In this document: positions 33,220-42,348 of the stretch, piece after piece
Layout of the letters: each line of letters starts with the position of its first letter
Position numbering within the stretch: position 1 is the first letter of the stretch
Assembly: GCF_001422545.1 (NCBI RefSeq)
Contig: NZ_LMLE01000010.1
Span: 124,227 to 188,226, forward strand
Reading direction: 5' to 3'
Length of the DNA: 64,000 nt
Origin: Pedobacter sp. Leaf41
Lineage (GTDB): Bacteria; Bacteroidota; Bacteroidia; Sphingobacteriales; Sphingobacteriaceae
Translations under genes and position numbers: made by a program
Notes under the pieces: model-generated
The model's database searches: none
What the model was told of the DNA's origin: nothing
What the model saw: the letters and a program-made list of their open reading frames with translations, nothing else

Positions 33220-34905
33220 TTATTTAGCGTACTTGTATTTGCGGTAATAATGTTGAAAAATTGCAAAGAATATTAACAATAGCATTGGAGCAACTACATT
33301 TATAAACTGCCATTTGGTTTTTTCGAGTTTAATTTTGGCTTTATCCAACAACCTTATTTTAACTTCTTTATCGCGTAAGCTAATTAAGTTATCATCATCG
33401 GTAAAATAATCCACAATATTTAATAAAAGGGCTTTATTACCGAATGTGCGCTGCGAATAACGATCGAAACCTAGGGGAAATGCAGAACCATCTTTGTCTG
33501 AAACCTGATTTTTAAAAATGTCACCATCTCCTAACACAATCATTTTTGAAGATTTACTGTTGGCGACATTTGTATAAGGTCGATCAATCCCCGCAGGTAG
33601 TGGCCGGCCTGCAAAAACCGATGGGAATCGGCCCTCTAACATCAAACCTACATGCTGTGGCGAACTTTGAAACTCACGTGGATCTAGTTGCTCTGCAATC
33701 ATCTGCAAACTAAAGGGTTTAGGCAAATTATAAATCTTGTTATATGGCGAAGTAGATAAAATATAAGATTTTTGAATACCTTTTACGCCAATTGTATCTA
33801 CTGTACTTGGAAATTCAGATTTAATTCCATCTAATTTCTTTACAACGCTGTGAGTGGTATCGGGAAGTAGAATTGGATAGTAAATCCAATGCATGAGCTG
33901 CATTTGACTTTGGCCGCCAACTGCTCCGGTTGAAACCGGAATTTCAACATTGTTCGCTGGATCGGCGACGATATTGTAATTTACCCTGGCGCCATACATA
34001 AAAAGCATATCATCTAAATTCAGGTCTCTTGCCGTTGCCAGCTGGCCGTTTTGGGTTCTTAAATTTTCTAAATCCGCATTATTTTGATCGATGCTCCAAA
34101 GCACACGACCGCCATTCATTACAAAATAATTTATTTTATATTTCTCAGTTTCTGTAAAAGTTTTTTTAGGCTTCGCGATGATCATCATGTTCAGCTTATC
34201 CAAACCTTCTTTAGTAATCGTATTTAAATTGACACGACCCACAATGTAATTATTAGCTAAAGTTACTCTTGCATCCTCCAGTTCTAAATCGGTCAATTCG
34301 TCGTTAGATTCTGTAAAGCCAATCCGTGGATTGTAACCGTTGAGCACCTTTTTTAAATTAGAAGTAAACGTGTACTCTAAATTCTCTATCGATCGGTTAA
34401 TATTTTCTTCATAGCCACCTGCAACATTAAAGTTTTGCAGCAGTTTAACCGGCATTTGTTTCCCATCAACCTCAATTACCGCTGCTGGAACAACAATTTT
34501 TTCAGTAGTACCGCTCTCGGTTTTTAATGCTGTTCTTGTAGCCTCAATCCCATCCTGGGCCATATTGTAAATTACGGTATCTTGCTCTTCAACAGTTAAA
34601 CCAGCTAAAGGATCTACGTAAACCAGTTTCACTTCCGCAGTAGAATAAGCCTTAAAATCAGAAAGCAAATCTTTAACTCCTGTTTGCAAACGTTTAAAAG
34701 CTGGTGGAAGCTGACCATCTAAAAACACAGTAATCGTAATTGGTTTTCGGTTATTGGTTAAAAGTGTTTTCGTTTTTTCGCTTAAAGTGAAGCGTTTATC
34801 TGCAGTAAAATCGAAGCGATGAAAAAAATAGTTACCTGCTACATTTAGCAAAACTAAGGCTGTAATAAATACAACTGAGTTTATCCATTTTTTATTCTTA
34901 GCCAT
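33220..34905 (-). CDS. gldG: Gliding-associated ABC transporter substrate-binding protein GldG
   Basis: 561 residues from ATG 34905. The start overlaps the gldF stop by 1 bp (TAATG), so translation is coupled. An N-terminal membrane helix (VVFITALVLLNVAGNYFF) is followed by FDFTADKRFTLSEKTKTLL, the hallmark of the GldG/ABC-type uncharacterised transporter family. A large exported domain follows, with RVLWSIDQNN and KMIVLGDGDIFKNQ, then a C-terminal helix (VVAPMLLLIFFAIFQHYY). It forms a complex with GldF and GldA, originally linked to gliding in Flavobacterium; the transported substrate is not known. Confidence 0.93.
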   Translation of the reverse strand: MAKNKKWINSVVFITALVLLNVAGNYFFHRFDFTADKRFTLSEKTKTLLTNNRKPITITVFLDGQLPPAFKRLQTGVKDLLSDFKAYSTAEVKLVYVDPLAGLTVEEQDTVIYNMAQDGIEATRTALKTESGTTEKIVVPAAVIEVDGKQMPVKLLQNFNVAGGYEENINRSIENLEYTFTSNLKKVLNGYNPRIGFTESNDELTDLELEDARVTLANNYIVGRVNLNTITKEGLDKLNMMIIAKPKKTFTETEKYKINYFVMNGGRVLWSIDQNNADLENLRTQNGQLATARDLNLDDMLFMYGARVNYNIVADPANNVEIPVSTGAVGGQSQMQLMHWIYYPILLPDTTHSVVKKLDGIKSEFPSTVDTIGVKGIQKSYILSTSPYNKIYNLPKPFSLQMIAEQLDPREFQSSPQHVGLMLEGRFPSVFAGRPLPAGIDRPYTNVANSKSSKMIVLGDGDIFKNQVSDKDGSAFPLGFDRYSQRTFGNKALLLNIVDYFTDDDNLISLRDKEVKIRLLDKAKIKLEKTKWQFINVVAPMLLLIFFAIFQHYYRKYKYAK

Positions 34906-35630
34906 TATCGTTTCCCTCCTATCACTAACTTGGTAAAAAATAAAAACAGGCAAGAGGCTGTAATGAAATAAATTAAATCTCGGCTATCTAGCACACCTCT
35001 ACTAATGGAGTTATAATGTTGATTTATACCTAAATTGGTAATAAAACCTTCTATGTTTTGAAGCGAAATAACTTGACTGCTGTAATCGAAACCCAAGAAA
35101 GCAAAAGCACATAAGGCCGCACAGATTACAAATGCAACAACCTGATTTTTGGTTAATGCCGAAGAAAATAAGCCAATTGAAGTAAAGGTTGCACCTAACA
35201 AAAACAAACCTATATACGATCCGATTATCGCTCCAGAATCTACATTGCCTTCCGGAAATCCCAGTTTGGATAACGAATAAACATATACTAAAGTTGGGAT
35301 CAATGAAAACAATATCAATACCAGGCTGGCTAAGTATTTTGCGATAATGATCTGCCAAATGGTAATTGGCCGGGTAATAAGCAATTCATAGGTCCCTTCA
35401 CGTCTTTCTTCAGCAAAAGATCGCATGGTAATTGCAGGAATAAGAAACATAAATAAATAGGGAACCAGGCTGAAGAAGCCACCTAAATCAGCATATCCAT
35501 AATCAAGAATGGAGGTATCAGGAAAAAACCAAAGCAAAAGACCAGAAACCAATAGAAAAATGCCGATGGTGATGTAAGCAACCATCGAACTTAAAAAACT
35601 GAATAACTCGCGTCTAAAAACTGCGTACAT
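34905..35630 (-). CDS. gldF: Gliding-associated ABC transporter permease GldF
   Basis: 241 residues, six membrane segments, of the ABC-2 permease type. It begins MYAVFRRELFSFLSSMVAYI. The cytoplasmic loop RSFAEERREGTYELLITRPI is the typical contact with the ATPase. It is directly upstream of and overlapping gldG. The ATPase gene gldA lies 1.6 kb upstream in the same direction, separated by two outer-membrane protein genes. Confidence 0.93.
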   Translation of the reverse strand: MYAVFRRELFSFLSSMVAYITIGIFLLVSGLLLWFFPDTSILDYGYADLGGFFSLVPYLFMFLIPAITMRSFAEERREGTYELLITRPITIWQIIIAKYLASLVLILFSLIPTLVYVYSLSKLGFPEGNVDSGAIIGSYIGLFLLGATFTSIGLFSSALTKNQVVAFVICAALCAFAFLGFDYSSQVISLQNIEGFITNLGINQHYNSISRGVLDSRDLIYFITASCLFLFFTKLVIGGKR

Positions 35631-35671
35631 GTGCTAATAAAACGTCGAAGTTAACCATTTATTTGAGCATA

Positions 35672-35820
35672 TTAAAGATGATTTCGAAGTAAATACGCCT
35701 TAAATAATTCACTAACATTAGTAATACTTTCGTAATTCGGTTTTATAAAACCAATGCCCGGATGGTCCTGATCCCAAGTTATAAAACGAAATGATCAACA
35801 ACAGGGTTGTAAGTATTCAT
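35672..35820 (-). pseudogene. Possible small gene remnant
   Basis: From an ATG at 35820 the minus strand reads MNTYNPVVDHFVL then stops. In another frame 35794-35672 reads ...FRFITWDQDHPGIGFIKP and ends LLRNHL before a stop. Both pieces look protein-like, but a frameshift separates them. No family recognised. It may be the tail of a lost gene upstream of gldF. Confidence 0.25.
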
Positions 35821-35830
35821 TTTAAACAAA

Positions 35831-35862
35831 AAAAGCTTCTTGAAATTAATCAAGAAGCTTTT
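35831..35862 (-). terminator. Terminator after the outer-membrane barrel gene
   Basis: AAAAGCTTCTTGA (35831-35843) pairs perfectly with TCAAGAAGCTTTT (35850-35862), with A-rich flank supplying a T-tract for the minus strand. Confidence 0.7.
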
Positions 35863-35879
35863 AAATATGATTGTATTGT

Positions 35880-36530
35880 TTAGAAAGAATAACCAAAGCC
35901 TACCGAAAATACTTTATTTTTAAATTTAACATCTACTTCACTTGGCTCATCAATAACGCTACTTAAACCTAATCCATAACCAGCATGGATATTTAATTTA
36001 TTGTTGAATTGAAAACCAGCTAAAAAGTTTAATCCAAATTCTCCACGTTTAATGCCATCATTTGAATCGAATTCGATTTTTTCCTTCTCAGAACCATATT
36101 TAACGTTTCCACTTAAAGCATAAGCAAAATAAGGACCAGCACCAATAAATACTTTTCCTGCATTGTTCACTTTAAAATTAGCAAGAACGTTCACTGGCAA
36201 CTCAAGATAATTTAAGTTTAAAGTAGCTGACTCATTAGTTAAATCTGATTCTTCGAAATCGAAAGTATCTCCGCCCAATTTGCTTCCCTTTCCAATAAAA
36301 CTTAAGCCCGGTTGAATGGAAATAATGTCTGACAGTGCAAACTCTGCCGTTCCACCAACATAAAATGATATTTTTGAATCGAAACCAATTGACGTACCTC
36401 CAGCAGAAATACTCATGCTTGGGAAAGCAACACCTGCTTTTACACCAAAGGTTACAGGTTTACTTGTTTGAGCTGATGCTGCATAGCCTATGCCAGCAAG
36501 CATTAATAAAGATAATAATGTTTTTTTCAT
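35880..36530 (-). CDS. Outer-membrane beta-barrel protein (PorT-like family)
   Basis: 216 residues from ATG 36530 (MKKTLLSLLMLAGIGYAASA, a clear signal peptide ending at ASAQT). The mature protein alternates polar and hydrophobic residues with repeated Gly-rich turns: VTFGVKAGVAFPS, ISIQPGLSFIGKG, YLELPVNVLANF, LNIHAGYGLGLSS. It ends in an aromatic residue (VGFGYSF) as outer-membrane barrels do. This is the eight-strand OMP_b-brl_2/PorT-like pattern common in Bacteroidota. It lies in the gldA-gldF interval and may or may not share their function. Confidence 0.82.
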   Translation of the reverse strand: MKKTLLSLLMLAGIGYAASAQTSKPVTFGVKAGVAFPSMSISAGGTSIGFDSKISFYVGGTAEFALSDIISIQPGLSFIGKGSKLGGDTFDFEESDLTNESATLNLNYLELPVNVLANFKVNNAGKVFIGAGPYFAYALSGNVKYGSEKEKIEFDSNDGIKRGEFGLNFLAGFQFNNKLNIHAGYGLGLSSVIDEPSEVDVKFKNKVFSVGFGYSF

Positions 36531-36691
36531 TTGATTTTTGATTAAACGTATATTTAGTTGATGCAATAGACGTTAATTATCATCAAATAGTTACGCAAAT
36601 CGGTCGAAAAAAATTATATCTACCTGATTATCAGAAACAATAATATCAAATCAAAAAAATTAATTTAATAGTGCCAATTCTATTTATTACT

Positions 36692-37228
36692 CTACAGGCC
36701 AAAAACATAGGCAACACGAATACCTGCAAATCCTTTTGAGCTAGAATTATTAATACCCAAAATGTTGGTTTCATTTTTACCTGCCCAAGCTTCGTAACGG
36801 ATGCCAACATCAAGTTTATTGCGGCCAGATAATTTGAATTGGTTCCCTATTCCGGGCGACCAAATAACTACATTTCGTTGCCCGTTAATGGACAACCCTG
36901 CTCCTACCTGAGCTTCAGCGTAAAAACTTTGGCTTTGGTATTTAACACCCGCTTTAAGTGGAATATAAGTTAAATCGCGTACATTGATTAATTGGTTGCG
37001 TTTTCCGAAGAAATTCATAATACCTGCATTAACTGTTAATGCTACTTGCGGTGATACTGGAAAATCTGCCTTCGCAGAAGCGCCCAGACCTATTCCGGAT
37101 AAACTGAGAAAATTTCCAGATGGAAGTCCAAATTCGGCACCGATGCTGATATTAGAAGAAGTTTGTGCTTTCGCATTTAAGCATAAAAAAAGGATAGCAG
37201 CAAGAACCAAGAAACGTAGTTTAAACAT
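36692..37228 (-). CDS. Small outer-membrane beta-barrel protein
   Basis: 178 residues with signal peptide (to LNAKA, mature QTSSNIS). Barrel-type strands include ISIGAEFGLPSGNF, VALTVNAGIMNFF, YIPLKAGVKYQSQ, FYAEAQVGAGLSI and the final FAGIRVAYVFGL. It starts 3 bp after the gldA stop (37232), so it is in the gldA operon. Specific function unknown. Confidence 0.78.
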   Translation of the reverse strand: MFKLRFLVLAAILFLCLNAKAQTSSNISIGAEFGLPSGNFLSLSGIGLGASAKADFPVSPQVALTVNAGIMNFFGKRNQLINVRDLTYIPLKAGVKYQSQSFYAEAQVGAGLSINGQRNVVIWSPGIGNQFKLSGRNKLDVGIRYEAWAGKNETNILGINNSSSKGFAGIRVAYVFGL

Positions 37229-37231
37229 AGA

Positions 37232-37939
37232 TTAAGCTGTAAGTTTTCTAAAAATAGCTTCTAAAGAGTTGTTATTATTTGATTTCTTGATTCCTTCTAG
37301 TGAATCGTTAGCTACAATTTTGCCTTTATTTATGATAATAATATCATTGCAAATGGCCTCAACTTCCTGCATGATGTGCGTGGAGATGATGACTGTTTTG
37401 TTTTTGCCAAGCGCTTTGATCAGTGCTCTGATCTCTACCAATTGATTTGGATCTAGGCCAGACGTAGGTTCATCCAGGATTAAAACATCAGGATTGTGAA
37501 TGATCGCCTGAGCCAAACCAACTCTCTGGCGATAACCTTTAGATAACATTCCTATTTTTTTATGTTGCTCAGGTGTTAAGCCAACCATTTTAATTACTTC
37601 ATCAATACGGTGAGTTAAATTTTTCATTCCATAGGCTTGGCCTACAAAATTCAAAAATTCCTTGATGTACATGTCGGTATAAAGCGGTGTGTTTTCTGGC
37701 AGGTAGCCAGTATACTTTTTTGCTTCAATGGCTTCTGTTAAAATATTTCTGCCTGCAATTTCAGCGTGGCCCGAGGTGGGTTCCAAATAACCGGTAAGCA
37801 TGCGCATCGTAGTCGACTTTCCTGCACCATTCGGCCCCAGGAAACCTAAAATCCGTCCTGGTTTGACTTCAAAACTAATCGCATCTACCGCCTTTTGGTT
37901 ATGATAGTGTTTGGACAAATTTTTTACTAAAATACTCAT
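37232..37939 (-). CDS. gldA: ABC transporter ATP-binding protein GldA-like (short)
   Basis: 235 residues. Walker A GPNGAGKST, Q-loop region YLPENTPLY, signature LSKGYRQRVGLAQA, Walker B VLILDEPTSGLD and the His switch ISTHIM are intact. The protein ends ...GIKKSNNNNSLEAIFRKLTA. From memory GldA of Flavobacterium is about 300 residues and has a further domain between the switch region and this final LEAxFR element, so this copy appears to lack some 60-70 residues there. Assignment to GldA rests on the nearby gldF and gldG. Confidence 0.75.
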   Translation of the reverse strand: MSILVKNLSKHYHNQKAVDAISFEVKPGRILGFLGPNGAGKSTTMRMLTGYLEPTSGHAEIAGRNILTEAIEAKKYTGYLPENTPLYTDMYIKEFLNFVGQAYGMKNLTHRIDEVIKMVGLTPEQHKKIGMLSKGYRQRVGLAQAIIHNPDVLILDEPTSGLDPNQLVEIRALIKALGKNKTVIISTHIMQEVEAICNDIIIINKGKIVANDSLEGIKKSNNNNSLEAIFRKLTA

Positions 37940-37982
37940 CGTGTTATTTTTAACCTTATTTTTTTTACGTCGGATGTTTCAG

Positions 37983-38903
37983 TTAGTTAATATTGGCTGA
38001 ACTCAGCTTCTTATTGTACCGAAATTTATCCAATTGTTCGGCAGCTTGGGCAATGTTATCCGATGACAAAATATCTGCTCCATTATTGACCAAATGATAG
38101 TAAACATTTTTGGCAGGATTGGCAATCGAGCTTTTATCGATGTTGCCCATTGTACCGAGAATGGTTGTAATACCTTTTTCATGTAGATAACCGTACAGTT
38201 CTTTATCAGGCGCACTTACGCCCACAAAAGCTACAATTCGATTATTTGGGATACCCAAATTGTTTAATCGCTTCAGTTCAGATTTTTTTTGTACTGATGC
38301 AGAAATCATTAAGTCGGGCGCCAATTGATGTACTTCCTGTGCCTGATTTGCTGTGTAAGTGATGATGATTGAGTTGCTTTCAACTTTATACCGCTTCACT
38401 TTCTCAATTACCTTGGCATAACTCACTCCACGTTTCAAATCGATGGTGAGCAAAACCTTGCCTTTGCTCCAGCTCAATACGCTATCCAAAGTTGGAATTT
38501 TGAAACTAGTTTCTTTTCCATCGTCATCTTTCAGGTTAAAAGCTTGGAGCTCTTCGTAAGTATAACTTCCTATTTCTCCTTTACCTGTCGAAGTTCTATC
38601 CAGTTTATCATCATGCATAATCACCATTACCGAATCTTTGCTGTATGCAATATCAAATTCGATCACCATCGGGTTATACGTGGTGGCGTTTTCGAAAGTT
38701 TCAATACAATTTTCAGGGAATCCAGGCATTGGTCCGCCGCGGTGAGCGCTAATTAATGGATAGCGTTTCTCAGGCGACCATTTTAAGAACTGATATAATT
38801 CTTCGGCTTTATTGAATTTAATATAATGATGAACTTTTTCTTGTTGCTTACAGGCAGTGAAAACTGAGATTGCAGCAAAGAAAAGTAGATAGTGAAACTT
38901 CAT
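37983..38903 (-). CDS. Glycerophosphodiester phosphodiesterase lipoprotein
   Basis: 306 residues with lipobox (SVFTAC, Cys at about 18). GDPD TIM-barrel landmarks are SAHRGGPMPGFPENCIETF (catalytic His-Arg and Glu), MVIEFDIAYSKDSVMVIMHD (metal Glu/Asp and second catalytic His), then LLTIDLKRG. It hydrolyses glycerophosphodiesters to an alcohol and glycerol 3-phosphate at the cell envelope. A TATTTTTG box ends 4 bp before the ATG, implying a very short leader. It lies 43 bp upstream of gldA in the same direction. Confidence 0.9.
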   Translation of the reverse strand: MKFHYLLFFAAISVFTACKQQEKVHHYIKFNKAEELYQFLKWSPEKRYPLISAHRGGPMPGFPENCIETFENATTYNPMVIEFDIAYSKDSVMVIMHDDKLDRTSTGKGEIGSYTYEELQAFNLKDDDGKETSFKIPTLDSVLSWSKGKVLLTIDLKRGVSYAKVIEKVKRYKVESNSIIITYTANQAQEVHQLAPDLMISASVQKKSELKRLNNLGIPNNRIVAFVGVSAPDKELYGYLHEKGITTILGTMGNIDKSSIANPAKNVYYHLVNNGADILSSDNIAQAAEQLDKFRYNKKLSSANIN

Positions 38904-38907
38904 GTTT

Positions 38908-38915
38908 CAAAAATA
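38908..38915 (-). promoter_or_regulatory. -7 box (TATTTTTG) of the phosphodiesterase gene
   Basis: Perfect TAnnTTTG match 4 bp upstream of the ATG. Confidence 0.5.
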
Positions 38916-38984
38916 GGAAAAAATGGGTGATGTAAAATGGAATTCTTGGCGTTATGCATTTTAAACCTGAATAGATTCGCAACT

Positions 38985-39060
38985 TTCGCCACCTTAAACC
39001 CGATTGCAGCGAACACGTAGTGCAACGAAGTAAAGCGCAAAGCGGGACTGAAATAAACTG
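38985..39060. repeat. Repeat-like intergenic sequence
   Basis: Contains CCCGATTGCAGCGAACACG and AACGAAGTAAAGCGCAAAGC ...GGGACTG, a phrasing I associate with dispersed intergenic repeats of Bacteroidota. Non-coding. Confidence 0.35.
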
Positions 39061-39174
39061 ATAAGCACTGTATTTGCTTTTCGAAAAAACTTTAAACATT
39101 TAAGGCATTTAAGAACATCAAAGCAGGGGTTTTTACTTTAATCTTTCAGCTTTAGTCTTTCAGCTCAAAATAAT

Positions 39175-39182
39175 TATCTTTG
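39175..39182 (+). promoter_or_regulatory. -7 box (TATCTTTG) of glyS
   Basis: Perfect TAnnTTTG followed by C, 8 bp upstream of the ATG. Confidence 0.55.
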
Positions 39183-39190
39183 CCTGCATT

Positions 39191-40834
39191 ATGGCTCAAA
39201 AGAATAACGACGAACAATTTAAAAATGTAATATCACACGCTAAAGAATACGGTTTCGTGTTCCAAAGCAGCGAAATATATGACGGCTTAAGTGCCGTTTA
39301 TGACTATGGCCAATTGGGTGCCGAGTTAAAAAATAACATTAAAACGTACTGGTGGAAAGCCATGGTACAAATGCATGAAAACATTGTGGGCATTGATTCT
39401 GCGATTTTTATGCACCCGAAAGTTTGGAAAGCAAGCGGACACGTTGATGGTTTTAACGACCCCATGATTGACAACAAGGATTCGAAAAAACGTTATCGTG
39501 CTGATCAACTATTAGAGAATAAAATTGATGAACTATATGCTGAACTTTCCAATTTCAGTACTGAAAACAAAGTTAAATTTGAAGAATTTCAGCAGGAGAT
39601 TTTAAATTTGAGCGATGAAGGCCAAGCAAGCTGGGTACCGAGTTTTAAAGATGAGGAAGGAATTTTAGACAACACAAAATATCCTTTTGTTGATGAAGCA
39701 AGCTGGAGATTTGTTAAAAAAGGCTTAGCCCTCGAGGTAGAAATGAACCTCGCCCTCAAAGCTGAGAATTTAGCACAGCTGAAAGATTTAATTGTTGACT
39801 ATAAAGTAATCTGCCCAATCTCAAAAACATCTAACTGGACAGATGTCCGCCAATTTAACCTGATGTTTAGCACTCAGTTTGGAGCTATGGCAGAAGGTAG
39901 TGATGAAGTTTATCTTCGCCCGGAGACTGCCCAAGGTATTTTCGTAAACTTTTTGAACGTTCAAAAATCAGGAAGAATGAAAATTCCTTTTGGTATTGCA
40001 CAAATTGGAAAAGCTTTTAGAAATGAAGTAATTGCCCGTCAGTTTATTATGCGTATGCGGGAGTTTGAGCAAATGGAAATGCAATTCTTTGTGCGCCCGG
40101 GAGAAGACAAAAAATGGTTTGAATACTGGAAAGAAGCTAGACTTAAGTGGCACAAAGCTTTGGGAACTTCATCAGAAAAATACCGCTACCACGACCACGT
40201 TAAATTAGCGCACTACGCAAACGCGGCAACTGATATTGAGTTTGAATTCCCATTCGGATTTAAAGAAGTAGAAGGTATTCACAGCAGAACTGATTTCGAT
40301 TTAACGCAACACCAGGAGTTTTCGGGAAAGAAAATGCAATATTTCGATAACGATTTAAACGAAGAAGGTAAACCTTACGGAAATTATGTTCCTTACGTAA
40401 TCGAAACTTCAATTGGTTTAGACCGTATGTTCTTGCTAACGATGATTAATGCTTTCGAAGAACAAGATTTAAGCACTGAAGAAAAACAAGATAGCCGTAC
40501 GTTATTGCGCTTACACCCTGCTTTGGCACCTTACAAAGTGGCTGTTTTCCCATTAACTAAAAAGGATGGTTTACCAGAAAAGGCTCGAGAAATTATGGAT
40601 ACTCTGAAATTTGATTTCAACTGTATTTATGAAGAAAAAGATGCCATTGGAAAGCGCTATCGCCGTCAGGATGCTGTTGGTACCCCATTTTGTATTACAG
40701 TTGATCACCAAAGTTTAGAAGATAATACCGTTACCATTCGCCACCGCGATAGCATGGACCAGGAACGTGTTGCGATTGCAGACTTAGCCGACATTGTGGG
40801 CAAAGCGGTAAGCTGGAGAACGCTTTTGGCATAA
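39191..40834 (+). CDS. glyS: Glycyl-tRNA synthetase, single-chain (alpha2) type
   Basis: 547 residues. Class II synthetase motifs are FNLMFSTQFGAMAEGSDEVYL with LRPETAQGIFVNF, motif 2 FGIAQIGKAFRNE followed by RMREFEQMEMQFFV, and motif 3 ETSIGLDRMFLL. The C-terminal anticodon-binding domain starts at about LHPALAPYKVAVFPL. This is the eukaryotic/archaeal-like single-subunit form rather than GlyQ+GlyS. It charges tRNA-Gly. It is larger than some bacterial relatives because of the insert at about residues 95-200 (ELYAELSNF to LKAENLAQL). A hairpin terminator follows. Confidence 0.95.
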   Translation: MAQKNNDEQFKNVISHAKEYGFVFQSSEIYDGLSAVYDYGQLGAELKNNIKTYWWKAMVQMHENIVGIDSAIFMHPKVWKASGHVDGFNDPMIDNKDSKKRYRADQLLENKIDELYAELSNFSTENKVKFEEFQQEILNLSDEGQASWVPSFKDEEGILDNTKYPFVDEASWRFVKKGLALEVEMNLALKAENLAQLKDLIVDYKVICPISKTSNWTDVRQFNLMFSTQFGAMAEGSDEVYLRPETAQGIFVNFLNVQKSGRMKIPFGIAQIGKAFRNEVIARQFIMRMREFEQMEMQFFVRPGEDKKWFEYWKEARLKWHKALGTSSEKYRYHDHVKLAHYANAATDIEFEFPFGFKEVEGIHSRTDFDLTQHQEFSGKKMQYFDNDLNEEGKPYGNYVPYVIETSIGLDRMFLLTMINAFEEQDLSTEEKQDSRTLLRLHPALAPYKVAVFPLTKKDGLPEKAREIMDTLKFDFNCIYEEKDAIGKRYRRQDAVGTPFCITVDHQSLEDNTVTIRHRDSMDQERVAIADLADIVGKAVSWRTLLA

Positions 40835-40900
40835 TAGAATCTCCATGCGCTAAAGCAATTCTTTGGCTTTGAATTTAGCGCAGCATCACATCGTATAATT

Positions 40901-40930
40901 AGTCGCAGGTTAAAAAGTTGCGACTTTTTT
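40901..40930 (+). terminator. Terminator after glyS
   Basis: AGTCGCA (40901-40907) pairs with TGCGACT (40919-40925), followed by a T-run. Confidence 0.65.
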
Positions 40931-41029
40931 GTTTAAAACAGTCACAAACGTTATCAAGATCATCAGTTTTAGCCAGAATTTACAAACTCAAAATCTTCTT
41001 TAAAAATACATTAAGAAATACAAAACCTT

Positions 41030-42226
41030 CTAATTTCCGTACCACTCGTGGTTTTCTACCCTGGTAATCTCCGGCTTCCCGATTTGATTGAGATACCTTC
41101 TGGCACCTACCAGCGTTTTATATTCCCGCTCATCGAAGTTGAATGCTCCAGGCTTTAAGCTATTAATTCTAACCATTCCTGCTGACTGTATAAACTCCCC
41201 ATCGCTCATATAAATGGCCGTATGCGTTATTCGCCCCTTGAGGTCACCCTTCAATTTCGCGGCTGCGAAGAACAGTAAATCTCCCGCTTTTAAATTCTTC
41301 AGGCACTGATCAATGCTAGTAGAATCATTCTCGAGCACCTCAATCTCCTCACCAATCAACGCCTGCTGCGAGGCATCTCTGGGAATTACAATCCCGTTTA
41401 GAAAATAGCTGGTTTTGGTAAAGCCGCTGCAATCAACGCCTTTAACTGATGTGCCTCCCCATAAATACGGAACGCCCAAAAGTGTTTTGGCACTGCTTAA
41501 AATGGCATCCGCAGTCGGGTTGGTTTGTTTCCGCCAGGTTGAAAACGAAGTTCCTTCGACTTTTTTAATATGCCCTATTCTCTTGTCAGGAAATACCACC
41601 CGGTAAAAGTTTTTCACTTCAGCTGTTACTTCTAAAATGTTCCCTTTCACCAAGTCGGAAACCCGAAGAGATTTTTCATCAGCTTTGCTGTAAGCGTGGC
41701 CATAATCGGCCAAATAAATCATCCGCTTCGCGTTTTTCCAACGTTCAAAGCTTTGTCGATTCATCAGGCTAACTGCTGCTCCATCCGTATAAGAAATGTA
41801 GCCGTCTGGTGTTTTAACCAAATAGTATCCACCTTGCTTTTTTAGTACTTGCACAGGAGTGCCCAAAGTCATTTGTGTCATCATTTCTGCCGCGTTTTGG
41901 GGCGCTGCTCTATTGTTGCAAACTGAAAGATTAGCCAAACCAAACTCCAAACCATTGAGTGATTTCGATGGTAAAAGCTCGCTAATTTTCACAAGTCCGG
42001 TTTCTTGGCTTAACTTAGAAGCTAACATTTGTAATGCTTTTTCAGACGTGCTTTCTGCGTAAATGGTATCGCCTTTAAAGCCAACCTTAAAGTAAACTGA
42101 TCGCTTATCGGGCGCAAATTCTTTTTTTACAGCGTTAGCAATTACCCGGTAAGCGGCGGTATCAACCTGGGCTTTTAAAGATATTGTTGTTCCAAGTAGC
42201 AGAGCCAGAATAAACATTCGTATCAT
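41030..42226 (-). CDS. NlpC/P60 (C40) peptidase with SH3-like domains
   Basis: 398 residues with a signal peptide (to about SLKAQ). An N-terminal region and two SH3b-like stretches precede the peptidase: LGTPVQVLKKQGGYYLVKTP, then RVSDLVKGNILEVTAEVKNF. The C40 domain from about 245 has the catalytic Cys in GVDCSGFTKTSY, His in GRITHTAIYMSD and a third polar residue in FIQSAG. Such enzymes cleave peptide stems of murein between D-Glu and the diamino acid. SH3 domains suggest cell-wall targeting. It is convergent with glyS. Confidence 0.9.
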   Translation of the reverse strand: MIRMFILALLLGTTISLKAQVDTAAYRVIANAVKKEFAPDKRSVYFKVGFKGDTIYAESTSEKALQMLASKLSQETGLVKISELLPSKSLNGLEFGLANLSVCNNRAAPQNAAEMMTQMTLGTPVQVLKKQGGYYLVKTPDGYISYTDGAAVSLMNRQSFERWKNAKRMIYLADYGHAYSKADEKSLRVSDLVKGNILEVTAEVKNFYRVVFPDKRIGHIKKVEGTSFSTWRKQTNPTADAILSSAKTLLGVPYLWGGTSVKGVDCSGFTKTSYFLNGIVIPRDASQQALIGEEIEVLENDSTSIDQCLKNLKAGDLLFFAAAKLKGDLKGRITHTAIYMSDGEFIQSAGMVRINSLKPGAFNFDEREYKTLVGARRYLNQIGKPEITRVENHEWYGN

Positions 42227-42348
42227 GTTCTAAAATTAGTAATAATCCATAAATGCAGTATTCAATGAGTTGTAACTAATCACTTACCTGGCCAGATTTT
42301 GGTTTAATTTCTATCTCTAAAAATAAATGATTTTGAACGGCGTTATTG

